NCBI GenBank assembly: GCA_016845785.1
Contig: JAERSH010000092.1
Span: 1 to 46,107, forward strand
DNA length: 46,107 nucleotides
From: Fidelibacterota bacterium
Lineage (GTDB): Bacteria; Fidelibacterota; Marinisomatia; Marinisomatales; TCS55
Direction of reading: 5' to 3'
In this document: positions 7,068 to 15,052 of the stretch, in pieces
Position numbering within the stretch: position 1 is the first letter of the stretch
Layout of the letters: the number at the start of each line of letters is the position of its first letter
The notes under the pieces: generated by a model
Databases searched by the model: none
What the model was told of the DNA's origin: nothing
Seen by the model: the letters and a program-made list of their open reading frames with translations, nothing else
Translations under genes and position numbers: made by a program

Positions 7068-8000
7068 ATGATTTCAGACTATAACAGACTTTCCGGAATG
7101 CAAAAGGTTGCCATCCTGTTTTCCGTCCTCGGAGAAAGCCTTGCCCTGAACCTGGTAAAGGACTTGGATAAAACTGAAGTTCGCAAAATCCGGGCAGCCA
7201 TGCGGGGTGTGGGCAATGTGGCCTTTGCTGTTAAAAAACAAGTTATGGAAGAGTTTTACTTTTCGTTTGTAAGCGAAAAATTTCAAGAAGAGGAAGAAAG
7301 TGATGAGCCCAAAAAGCCCTTCTCTTTTCTTAATGAACTCACCGATGAGCAATTGATTGCACTGCTGATAACCGAAACGCCCCGCGTAATCGCCATCACC
7401 CTTGCACAGCTATCCTCAGAAAAACGCATGATGGTATTAAATAGAATCAGCGAGGAAGAAAAAGGGCAGGTGCTGTTGAATATTGGAAACTTAAATGACG
7501 TTCCCCTTGAAGCGGTTGTACAAATTGCAAATAAATTGCAAAAGAAATCAAAACAACTGCCTAAAACTGTGGCCTTTTCTCGTGGTGGCGGTAAAGATTT
7601 GGCTGACCTTTTGGGTGAAATGGATGCGGTCGATGAAGAAATGTTTATGGCCAATCTTGAACAGGATAATCCTGATTTGGCAGAAGAGGTTAAAAAATAC
7701 CGCATCACATTTGAATCTATATTTGAAATTTTTCCGGACAACCTACTGCGAGATCTCATGAATGCGGTAGACTTGGATGCCGTGGCAATGGCTTTAAAAG
7801 GAATGGAGCAGTCTATCTCTGATAAAGTGATTGGCGTTCTTCCTAAAAAGAAGCAGGCCATGTTTGAACCGGTTGAAGGCGCCGTGCCAAAGCGCGACGT
7901 GGACAACGCACGAAAATCCATAGTCTCAGCAGCAAAACAAATGGAGCGCGATGGTGCATTTAAGCTCGAAGATCTACTCGGCGGTGAAACTGTCGAATAG
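7068..8000 (+). CDS. FliG-like rotor/switch protein outside any flagellar cluster
   Basis: The 310 residues follow FliG's three-part plan. The FliG-N-like part (about 8-70) has LSGMQKVAILFSVLGESLA, matching the KAAILL..LGE opening. The FliG-M-like part (about 88-165) has ITETPRVIAITLAQL in the place of the EHPQ motif. A GGG at 173-175 marks the linker. The FliG-C-like part (about 178-300) contains YRITFESIFEIFPDNLLRDL and DAVAMALKGMEQ; Lys244 falls where E. coli FliG has Lys264. The torque helix is altered: KKK (260-262) and E267/E270 stand near the sites of R281 and D288/D289, with about three residues deleted. The start lies 9 bases after the FliF-like gene, with an AGAGG-type site. Expected role: cytoplasmic rotor ring that MotA pushes and the FliF-like tail holds. 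No switch partners (FliM/FliN) are in the window. Confidence 0.85.
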   Translation: MISDYNRLSGMQKVAILFSVLGESLALNLVKDLDKTEVRKIRAAMRGVGNVAFAVKKQVMEEFYFSFVSEKFQEEEESDEPKKPFSFLNELTDEQLIALLITETPRVIAITLAQLSSEKRMMVLNRISEEEKGQVLLNIGNLNDVPLEAVVQIANKLQKKSKQLPKTVAFSRGGGKDLADLLGEMDAVDEEMFMANLEQDNPDLAEEVKKYRITFESIFEIFPDNLLRDLMNAVDLDAVAMALKGMEQSISDKVIGVLPKKKQAMFEPVEGAVPKRDVDNARKSIVSAAKQMERDGAFKLEDLLGGETVE

Positions 8001-8024
8001 ATTCGCGCTCAAAATCGCTTAGAT

Positions 8025-8060
8025 AAAAACCCTGTCTCGATATAATGGGATAGGGTTTTT
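8025..8060. terminator. bidirectional terminator between the FliG-like gene and asnB
   Basis: AAAAACCCT and AGGGTTTTTT form the ends of a hairpin in the 62-base gap between two convergent genes. The stem extends inward with further pairs (GTCTC against GGGAT, allowing G-U). The T-run on the plus strand and the A-run that reads as T on the minus strand allow it to end transcription from both sides. Confidence 0.8.
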
Positions 8061-8062
8061 TA

Positions 8063-9649
8063 TTATTCCATATAGCCGCTTAATTCACGAGCAGATGGAT
8101 CATTGGTCTCCACCCATCGCGGCATCCAAAAGTGTGGAATCAACTTGTCGTGGTTTCCAAAAAAGGATTCATATACTTTTCTATAATAATAGCTCTCCTT
8201 TAACACCGGTGTGCAGTGTTTAAATTCTCTGGCTTTTGTTTCAAACTCTATATCTGATATTTGACTATCTACAAAGTGTTGCAAGACACGGTGCCAAGAG
8301 TTTTCTTTTGCACTAACCCCGTCAGAAAAGGCACATTTTCGTCTCCACAACACATCGTAGGGGAGCAGGTTTGCACCATCGAAAGCTTTTCTAAGTAAAT
8401 ATTTTTCCAATCGATTTACACCATCAAACATTTTTAACTCTGCGGGTATTGACAAATAATAACGGACAAACTCCTTATCTAAAAAGGGTGTTCGTGCTTC
8501 CAATCCATTTGAGCTAATTGATCGATCTGACCGCAATACATCAAAGCGATGAATTTCTTCTACAAGTCTGTTACATTCTGATTGAAACGCATGTGGAGAG
8601 GGTGCGTTTTTCATATATACATATCCGCCGCACACCTCGTCGCTACCGTCTCCATTGAAGATTACCTTGCAGTCTGAGTGTTCTCGGATGAATTTTGATA
8701 CCAAATAATTGCCCACGCTGGCTCGAACGGTGGTGGTGTCATAAGATTCTATTTTATAAATCACCGTTTCTATGGCAGATAGAAAATCTTGTTCTGAAAT
8801 TTGGATTTGATGGTGGTTTGTTCCCAAATGATCTGCAACAGATTGAGCAAATTCAAGATCCACACTGCCGGGCATACCGATAGAAAATGTTTTTAACGGT
8901 GGTCCCACATGATATTTGTTTACCAAAGCAGAAATCAGACTGGAATCTAATCCGCCGGAAAGCAGTGACCCAATTTCACGCTCCGCCATCATCCGTTTTT
9001 TGACCGCATCAATTAATCGGAATTTAATTCCCTTGGTGAAATCTGCTTCATCATCTGATGGAAATATTTCATCTTTTTGAAAATGGTATTTTTTGAACGT
9101 TCGACTACTTTCTTCCCACCAATGCCCTGGCTTAAATGGCTTTATTTCATCACAGGTTTTCATCAGGGGTTTTGCTTCAGAAGAAATAAAAATCTCATTG
9201 TCTTTGGTTCCGATAAACCCGGGCCGAACACCAAAAGGGTCTCGCCCTGCATAGAGCGCATCTTTATCCCGATCGTGTAAAACAAACATAAAAACACCAT
9301 CCAGAGATTTGATTGTTTTTTCTATGCCATACTTTTTATACATGTGTAAAATAATTTCACAATCTGATCCGGTTTTCAATTCAAATTCATAGGCCACCGC
9401 CAGCTCCTTATAATTATAAATTTCACCATTACAAATCAGGATTAAGTCTTTATCGTCCGGATGCACTATAGGCTGATCTCCCTCTGCAGTTGTTCCCATA
9501 ATTGCCAATCGGTGAAATGAAAAAATAAGATCATCGGCAATCATCATTACATTGGAGTTATCCGGTCCTCGGTATTGTATTTTGTCTGATTCACCCTTCA
9601 GTTCAGACCACTGAAGCGATTCCCCTTTATAGGCATAAATGCCGCACAT
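8063..9649 (-). CDS. asnB: asparagine synthetase (glutamine-hydrolysing)
   Basis: This enzyme makes asparagine from aspartate, ATP and glutamine. The start MCGIYAY gives Cys2, the glutamine-amidotransferase nucleophile. It is followed by YRGPDN (about 26-31), the FHRLAI block, CNGEIYN (73-79) and SEAK (157-160). The synthetase half has the ATP-binding SGGLDSS loop (231-237). Length is 528 against 554 in E. coli AsnB. An AAGGA ribosome-binding site lies 7 bases before the ATG. Expression is very likely set by the Asn-rich leader peptide and terminator directly upstream (9675-9837), consistent with the function. The gene follows an acylase and PPDK on the same strand, so readthrough from them would also pass through the attenuator. 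Confidence 0.95.
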   Translation of the reverse strand: MCGIYAYKGESLQWSELKGESDKIQYRGPDNSNVMMIADDLIFSFHRLAIMGTTAEGDQPIVHPDDKDLILICNGEIYNYKELAVAYEFELKTGSDCEIILHMYKKYGIEKTIKSLDGVFMFVLHDRDKDALYAGRDPFGVRPGFIGTKDNEIFISSEAKPLMKTCDEIKPFKPGHWWEESSRTFKKYHFQKDEIFPSDDEADFTKGIKFRLIDAVKKRMMAEREIGSLLSGGLDSSLISALVNKYHVGPPLKTFSIGMPGSVDLEFAQSVADHLGTNHHQIQISEQDFLSAIETVIYKIESYDTTTVRASVGNYLVSKFIREHSDCKVIFNGDGSDEVCGGYVYMKNAPSPHAFQSECNRLVEEIHRFDVLRSDRSISSNGLEARTPFLDKEFVRYYLSIPAELKMFDGVNRLEKYLLRKAFDGANLLPYDVLWRRKCAFSDGVSAKENSWHRVLQHFVDSQISDIEFETKAREFKHCTPVLKESYYYRKVYESFFGNHDKLIPHFWMPRWVETNDPSARELSGYME

Positions 9650-9674
9650 ATGTTTTTCCTTTATTTTTGGACAT

Positions 9675-9712
9675 AAAAAAAGCCCCCATGACCTTTCGGT
9701 TATGGGGGCTTT
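9675..9712 (-). terminator. attenuator terminator in the asnB leader
   Basis: On the minus strand a strong hairpin pairs AAAGCCCCCATAACC (9712-9698) with GGTCATGGGGGCTTT (9693-9679) around a GAAA loop (9697-9694). It runs directly into seven U residues (A-run 9675-9681 on the plus strand). It sits only about 25 bases before the asnB start codon, so it would stop transcription before asnB unless an alternative fold forms. The placement before, not after, a gene and the Asn-codon run upstream mark it as an attenuator. Confidence 0.88.
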
Positions 9713-9773
9713 CTTAAAAAGCTTAATTACCCGTCAGGTTACACGGGGGCCCCCACGCCAAACAAATTGGCGT
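9702..9773 (-). promoter_or_regulatory. four-segment attenuator of asnB (pause hairpin / antiterminator)
   Basis: Four segments can be read on the minus strand. Segment 1, ACGCCAA (9773-9767), pairs with TTGGCGT (9761-9755) of segment 2. Segment 2 continues as GTGGGGGC (9756-9749), which can pair with GCCCCCAT (9709-9702), the 5' arm of the terminator (segment 3). Segment 4 is the terminator's 3' arm. Segment 1 lies inside leader codons 22-24, at the end of the Asn run. A ribosome stalled for lack of Asn-tRNA would cover segment 1 and free segment 2 to pair with 3, preventing termination. A ribosome that reaches the leader stop covers segment 2 and lets 3-4 terminate. The pairings are seen; the mechanism is inferred from the trp/his model. 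Confidence 0.8.
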
Positions 9774-9837
9774 TATTATTATTGTTATTATTTAGGGCGA
9801 TTGTGTAACGCATATTGGTAGCAAAGCTACAGGTCAT
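9739..9837 (-). CDS. asparagine-rich leader peptide of asnB (attenuation peptide)
   Basis: A 32-codon frame runs from ATG (9837-9835) to TAA (9741-9739). Codons 16-22 (9792-9772) are seven consecutive Asn codons (AAT/AAC), with further Asn at codons 8 and 24: nine Asn in 32 residues, in front of the asparagine synthetase gene. A GGAG lies 10 bases before the ATG, and the ATG overlaps the stop of the upstream acylase gene (ATGA). A second in-frame ATG at codon 9 (9813-9811) would give 24 residues and keep the Asn run. TAGCTTTG (9829-9822), with a TTG 21 bases upstream, resembles the Bacteroidota promoter pattern, so transcription might also start inside the frame and use the second ATG. The peptide itself probably has no function; its translation senses charged Asn-tRNA. 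Confidence 0.85.
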   Translation of the reverse strand: MTCSFATNMRYTIALNNNNNNNANLFGVGAPV

Positions 9838-12245
9838 ATTCCGTTTGCTCCAACCTTTTTATTGCGAGGCGCTGAAAGTGTTTTCTTTGACCGTATATCT
9901 TTTTTGATTTCATCTGCATTAAACAAAATTGGGCGCCATTTCTTTTTTGAAAATAGCCACGTCTGATCTGTAAAGTGGGGTGAATCCGGATTCCCAGATT
10001 GGCTATAAGATAAAATGGCATTGGCGCTAGGCCCTTCTTTTGTATACATGAGGCTCAGTATAAAACTGGATCCGTAGTTTATCAGATATCCGTCTTTGGT
10101 TAAGGATGTGCTCCCTTCTATATATTTTACCGGTTTTTTGAATGGGGCCGAGGTACTGCTTGGCCGGTAATTAATATAATTTGCCACACCTTCATGTTTT
10201 CCTTTTCCACCATGAACTGGGATTTTTTCATCCCCGCGATAGGCAAACTGTACTTCTCCCAAAGGAACATCCAATGGCAAATTTGCCTTATCCAAAATCA
10301 ATGTGGCCCTTCCTAAGTTTTTTAAAGCCAAGTCACGATTAGCTAATTCTCTGGGCGTATTCATGGGGTCATTTTCATTAAAAGCGATTTTGAATAAATG
10401 CCCTGACTTAGTCAATTCTCTTCCTTTATATTGGGTAATCCATTCACGAAACAAAACTGCCCCACGACTATTAAGGTTTAATTTTTTATCATATTTGGCC
10501 AACACTTCGCATGCATTACTGATATTTACTTCATTGCCATCCACATTGATTGTTTCTACATCGCTACATACGGCTACCAAATCATCTAACAATAGTTCTG
10601 CCGCCATATTTCGATTAGAAAATATTGCATTCTGCAATTCTGTCTGTGAAAGCTTTCCATCGGTTCCGGTATGGCTTTGATCGGTTAGCATGATCGCATT
10701 CATTCGCGTTCGAAGTGAGCGGGCTGTTTTTTCTCCGCCATTCAATGGTGAATATCCTTCCAATGGGTCATTCGGATTCGTTAACCAGTGGCTATCATTT
10801 GCATTAAATATAAAATCTGAACGCTCCTGTTTTGGTTTTTCCTCATATGGATTAACACCAGGATAGCGAGCAGCTTCGTGGTGTTGCCATTCGAAACGAG
10901 AGTCGCTACCATTTAATAACACATGACCCATCTTGTCATAAAGATTTTTCGTTAATGGGTCTGATTCAAGATTTTTACGCCATATATCCAGAGCGTCTTT
11001 ACTTAGATTGGCCACTGCAGATCCATCTATATACCACGCGCGGCCATCATGGCTCGTTGCCATGGTGTTGATCCACGGCATTGAATTCCATTTTTCATGG
11101 GCGCCTTTAAGTTGGTCCATGCCGTTGGCTTTGGCCATATCTAACCACTGTGGAATCATACCGTTGTTTTCAGCATTTGCATCTCGATAGGTGATGGTTG
11201 TCTTGCTGTTCCATCCTATCCCCGGCATATTTAGAATCGGACCATAATGGCTATACCAAACAGTGCGTTCTGCTTCGGTTAACTTTCCTGCTTTGTCTCG
11301 AACGGTGACGGTAATTAATCTAGATTTCATATCCCGCACCTCATTGTCATAATAATATGATGTGGGGTTCCCTTCTACCAAGTCCAACTTATAAAATGTC
11401 AGTCGCTTGCTGGCCGAAACTGTATGGGTCCACCCAACATGTTTATTAAACCCAATGGCAACCCCAGGATTGCCAATTAAGTTCACGCCATACACGTCCA
11501 TCTCCCCGGGGATAGTAAGGTGCTTTTCCCAAAATCGATTAGACCCAACCCAGGGATAATGAGGATTTCCTAATAACATCCCTTTCCCGTTTTCAGAGAA
11601 GTTTTTTCCAATGGCCCAGCCATTTGATCCAAAATAACTGTCGTTGAGATGGGTAAGCGTCGCCAAGTTTTCTCTCTCGATCTCATGTGATGATAGCTTT
11701 GGTTCATCAGGCGGAGATGCGGATACAATGAGTCCCGCCAGCCGAACCCCCGTCTGTGTAATTAACATTAGTCTAGTTAACATTTCTATTGGCGTTGCCG
11801 CCTGTAGCCAGTCTGCCCCCTCGCACCAGCTCCCCACATTGTTTGGGCCGGTTTCGTTCAAATAAGCATTTACGCCGGCTGTATAACCGATAATCCATTC
11901 TTGAATTTCACCGGATTGAACTTGAAACGCATCTTTAGCTTTTTGAGAAATATCTAGCGCCTTTATTACAACGTCTTGATTTATATATGCATTGTTTGGA
12001 CCCGCCCCATGGTATTTTGCTTTCTCGCTCCTTGCGTTCACCAATTCATCCATAATAATGCAAATATGGTCTTCCGCAGCAGAATATCCTTCTCCGTATC
12101 CGAGACTGCCATAATCATCTGCCACGATGTGGGGTATACCATAACTGGTGCGCGTGATTTCGGCCTTGTAGGTGTGTTTTTCACAACTTGGAATTGTCCA
12201 CACTAATAAAATAGCCAATATTGTAAAAATTGTTTTTTTAATCAT
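9834..12245 (-). CDS. penicillin-acylase family (Ntn hydrolase, S45) lipoprotein
   Basis: Members of this family cleave amide bonds of acylated compounds (beta-lactams, acyl-homoserine lactones, lipopeptides). They mature by self-cleavage to expose an N-terminal Ser. The 803-residue precursor begins with a signal sequence ending IPSC, so Cys21 is a likely lipid-attachment site. The alpha-chain-like region includes TRTSYGIPHIVADDYGSLGY. The cleavage site is YFGSNGWAIG, with Ser207 as the expected nucleophile, followed by GMLLGNPHYPW and GFNKHVGWTHT in the beta chain. Length fits the family (about 750-850). The true substrate cannot be read from the sequence. It starts 16 bases after ppdK and its stop overlaps the asnB leader start, implying a ppdK-acylase-asnB transcript. 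Confidence 0.88.
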   Translation of the reverse strand: MIKKTIFTILAILLVWTIPSCEKHTYKAEITRTSYGIPHIVADDYGSLGYGEGYSAAEDHICIIMDELVNARSEKAKYHGAGPNNAYINQDVVIKALDISQKAKDAFQVQSGEIQEWIIGYTAGVNAYLNETGPNNVGSWCEGADWLQAATPIEMLTRLMLITQTGVRLAGLIVSASPPDEPKLSSHEIERENLATLTHLNDSYFGSNGWAIGKNFSENGKGMLLGNPHYPWVGSNRFWEKHLTIPGEMDVYGVNLIGNPGVAIGFNKHVGWTHTVSASKRLTFYKLDLVEGNPTSYYYDNEVRDMKSRLITVTVRDKAGKLTEAERTVWYSHYGPILNMPGIGWNSKTTITYRDANAENNGMIPQWLDMAKANGMDQLKGAHEKWNSMPWINTMATSHDGRAWYIDGSAVANLSKDALDIWRKNLESDPLTKNLYDKMGHVLLNGSDSRFEWQHHEAARYPGVNPYEEKPKQERSDFIFNANDSHWLTNPNDPLEGYSPLNGGEKTARSLRTRMNAIMLTDQSHTGTDGKLSQTELQNAIFSNRNMAAELLLDDLVAVCSDVETINVDGNEVNISNACEVLAKYDKKLNLNSRGAVLFREWITQYKGRELTKSGHLFKIAFNENDPMNTPRELANRDLALKNLGRATLILDKANLPLDVPLGEVQFAYRGDEKIPVHGGKGKHEGVANYINYRPSSTSAPFKKPVKYIEGSTSLTKDGYLINYGSSFILSLMYTKEGPSANAILSYSQSGNPDSPHFTDQTWLFSKKKWRPILFNADEIKKDIRSKKTLSAPRNKKVGANGI

Positions 12246-12261
12246 GGGTGGTTTTGTGTTT

Positions 12262-14967
12262 TTAAATTAGAGCTGCTTGCGCTGCGGCAAGGCGAGCTAT
12301 TGGAACTCGATACGGGGAGCAACTTACATAATCCAATTGGAGTTCGTGGCAATATTTTATACTTGTGGGGTCACCCCCGTGTTCGCCACAAATTCCAATT
12401 TTTAAATCGGAATTCACACCTCTTCCACTTTTTACCGCAGTCGTAATTAATGACCCAACCCCTTTTTGATCTAGACTTTGGAAGGGATCTTGCTGAACAA
12501 TGCCTTCGCTTAAATATCTGGGTAAAAACCCTCCGATATCGTCTCGACTAAATCCAAATGTCGTCTGAGTAAGATCATTGGTTCCAAAACTAAAAAATTG
12601 TGCATTTTTTGCAATTTCGTCAGCCGTCAAACATGCCCGCGGCAGTTCGATCATAGTTCCAACTAAATAGTTAATCGTTAATTTGTACTTTGATTCTATC
12701 TCTTGTGCTATTTTGTGAATAATTATTTTCTGATGCTCGAACTCTTCAAACATGCAGACCAATGGTACCATAATTTCTGGAAAAACAGTGTGGCCCTCTT
12801 TTATTAATTCTGCCGTGGCTTCAAAAATTGCTTTGGTTTGCATCTCTGTTATTTCTGGATATGAAATACCTAGCCGACACCCTCGATGACCTAACATTGG
12901 ATTAAATTCTTTCAGGTTTGAAATTCTATTATTTATTTTTTTAGCCGATAAATTAAGTTCTATGGCCAATTCACTAATTTGACCCTTATTAAGGGAAAGA
13001 AATTCATGGAGTGGCGGATCTAGAAGGCGGATGGTCACAGGCATACCTGCCATCGTTTTTAAAATATCTTTAAAGTCTTGTTTTTGATAAGGCAATAATG
13101 ACATTAGTGCCTCGCGTCTTTCTTTTTGTTCCTCGGCTAATATCATTTTTCTCATATTTTTAATTCTTGCGGGATCGAAAAACATATGCTCTGTTCTACA
13201 AAGCCCTATTCCCTCTGCGCCAAACCGAATTGCTTGACCCGCGTCTTCAGGCCTATCAGCGTTTGTTCTAATCTTTAACTTTCTAACTGAATCAGCCCAG
13301 GCCATAAGTTGGCGATACGCTTTGTTTTTTTCAGGATGCGCCTTTTTTAGGGGAACCTTACCTTCATATACGTTTCCTAATGTTCCGTTTACAGATATCC
13401 AGTCGCCCTCTTTTAGGGTTACGCCATTAACATCTATTTTCTTTTTAATAGTGTTAATCACTAAATCTGACGCACCCACAACACAGCACTTACCCCACCC
13501 CCTAGCAACCAAAGCGGCGTGGGAGGTCATTCCTCCCTTTGCAGTTAATATTGCTTCTGCCACATGCATACCGCTTACATCTTCTGGGGAGGTTTCCTCC
13601 CTTACAAGAATAACGTTGTTTCCTTGTTTTGTCCAACGCTCTGCATCTTCTGCGTTAAAAACTACTTGTCCTTCTCCACCGCCCGGCCCAGCAGGAAGGC
13701 CTCGAACCAATACTTTTTTCTTTTTTTCTTCTTCAGGGTCTAGTGTTGGGTGTAGCAATTCGTCAATTTGATTCGGACAAATTCTAAGCAGGGCTTCTTC
13801 TTTTTGTATATATCCTTCATACACCATATCTACAGCAATTTGGATTGCCGCAACCCCTGTTCTTTTCCCTGTTCTCGTTTGTAACATCCAAAGGTGGTTA
13901 TCTTCAATCGTAAATTCAATATCCTGCATATCCTTGAAGCGCATCTCAAGCGTATTTCGAATACCAACTAACTGGTGATATATTTGGGGAAAGCAATTTT
14001 CTAAGGATTCGTTTTTAGCTGATATTTTTGTGCCGGTTGTATTATTGATAGGTTGGGGAGTGCGAATCCCCGCCACCACATCTTCTCCCTGAGCGTTTAG
14101 CAGCCATTCACCATAGAATTCATTTGCACCGGTCGATGGATTTCTAGTAAAGGCAACTCCGGTACCAGAAGTTTTCCCCCGGTTTCCAAATACCATGGCC
14201 TGTATATTTACAGCCGTTCCCCAACTATTGGGAATGTTTTCAATTTGTCGATACTCCTTTGCTCTTTTTCCATTCCAACTTTTAAAAACTGCGTTTATTG
14301 CCCCCCACAACTGCTCTTTGGGTTCGTCTGGGAAGTCGAACCCCATTGATTTTTTAATACATTGTTTATATTTATTTGAAACAGTTTGTAAATCTGAATC
14401 AGACAGTTCAAGATCTGAATTATACCCACGATCTTTTTTATACTTTTCTAAAATCATTTCCAATCTATAGTGTATACCCATTCCATCTGCGATGTTTGTT
14501 TCAAGAGCTTTTTCCATTACAACATCTGCATACATAGCAATTAATCTTCTATATGCATCATATACAAATCGTTTGTTATTGGTTGCATTTATTAACCCTG
14601 GAATCGTTCTTTCTGTTAAGCCCACATTTAAAACTGTATCCATCATGCCCGGCATTGATTGACGTGCTCCAGATCGGATAGAGACCAACAATGGATTCTC
14701 TTCACTTCCAAATTGAGCGGTCATAATATCTTCTACCTTTGACATGGCGCTGTCAACTTCTTTAGGAAGATTTGAAGGTAGGATTTGTTTGTTTTTATAA
14801 TAATAATTACATACTTCAGTAGATATAGTAAACCCGGGTGGGACTGGAATTCCCAATCGGCACATTTCCGCCAAGTTCGCCCCTTTACCACCCAACAAGT
14901 CTTTCATGCCGGCGTGGCCATCTGATTCCCCCTGACCGAAAAAATATACAAACGGTTTATCGCTCAT
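12262..14967 (-). CDS. ppdK: pyruvate, phosphate dikinase
   Basis: PPDK interconverts pyruvate + ATP + Pi and phosphoenolpyruvate + AMP + PPi, and can serve gluconeogenesis or PPi-linked glycolysis. The frame extends to a TTG at 14982, but the ATG at 14967 gives the family-typical start (MSDKPFVYFFGQGESDG...LLGGKGANLAEM), so I use that (901 residues; the usual size is about 870-900). The N-terminal ATP-grasp part contains SIRSGARQSMPGMMDTVLN. The swivelling domain near residue 450 has GGMTSHAALVARG, with the phosphorylated His. The C-terminal TIM barrel has GIGLCRTEHMFF, GTNDLTQTTFG and ICGEHGGDP, including the catalytic Cys. All signature residues are present. It starts opposite a Nudix gene, sharing an 85-base divergent gap. 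Confidence 0.96.
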   Translation of the reverse strand: MSDKPFVYFFGQGESDGHAGMKDLLGGKGANLAEMCRLGIPVPPGFTISTEVCNYYYKNKQILPSNLPKEVDSAMSKVEDIMTAQFGSEENPLLVSIRSGARQSMPGMMDTVLNVGLTERTIPGLINATNNKRFVYDAYRRLIAMYADVVMEKALETNIADGMGIHYRLEMILEKYKKDRGYNSDLELSDSDLQTVSNKYKQCIKKSMGFDFPDEPKEQLWGAINAVFKSWNGKRAKEYRQIENIPNSWGTAVNIQAMVFGNRGKTSGTGVAFTRNPSTGANEFYGEWLLNAQGEDVVAGIRTPQPINNTTGTKISAKNESLENCFPQIYHQLVGIRNTLEMRFKDMQDIEFTIEDNHLWMLQTRTGKRTGVAAIQIAVDMVYEGYIQKEEALLRICPNQIDELLHPTLDPEEEKKKKVLVRGLPAGPGGGEGQVVFNAEDAERWTKQGNNVILVREETSPEDVSGMHVAEAILTAKGGMTSHAALVARGWGKCCVVGASDLVINTIKKKIDVNGVTLKEGDWISVNGTLGNVYEGKVPLKKAHPEKNKAYRQLMAWADSVRKLKIRTNADRPEDAGQAIRFGAEGIGLCRTEHMFFDPARIKNMRKMILAEEQKERREALMSLLPYQKQDFKDILKTMAGMPVTIRLLDPPLHEFLSLNKGQISELAIELNLSAKKINNRISNLKEFNPMLGHRGCRLGISYPEITEMQTKAIFEATAELIKEGHTVFPEIMVPLVCMFEEFEHQKIIIHKIAQEIESKYKLTINYLVGTMIELPRACLTADEIAKNAQFFSFGTNDLTQTTFGFSRDDIGGFLPRYLSEGIVQQDPFQSLDQKGVGSLITTAVKSGRGVNSDLKIGICGEHGGDPTSIKYCHELQLDYVSCSPYRVPIARLAAAQAALI

Positions 14968-15052
14968 TATTTTGGTCAACAATTATGTTTTAATTTACAG
15001 AAAGGTTTTGCCAACTTCATTAAGTTACCACAATTAATTCAAACTAATTTTA

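Noticed and set aside
7283-7921. Minus-strand open frame of 212 codons opposite the FliG-like gene
   Set aside because: Its sequence is a Ser/Arg-rich shadow of the FliG-like reading frame, with no recognisable domain.
3941-8000. A Bacteroidota gliding motor (GldL/GldM, PorL/PorM)
   Set aside because: GldM-type proteins have four periplasmic Ig-like domains and no FliG partner. The sequences here have MotB-type OmpA and FliG-type domains instead.
9679-9712. Hairpin before asnB as a terminator for a plus-strand gene
   Set aside because: No plus-strand gene ends here. The seven-base U-tract is on the minus strand, leading into asnB.
9745-9754. GGGGGCCCCC palindrome as a restriction or protein-binding site
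   Set aside because: It is better explained as part of segment 2 of the asnB attenuator, and a palindrome without a loop cannot form a hairpin alone.
10303-10680. Plus-strand open frame inside the acylase gene
   Set aside because: It is antisense to a clearly conserved minus-strand gene, has no ribosome-binding site and looks like no known protein.
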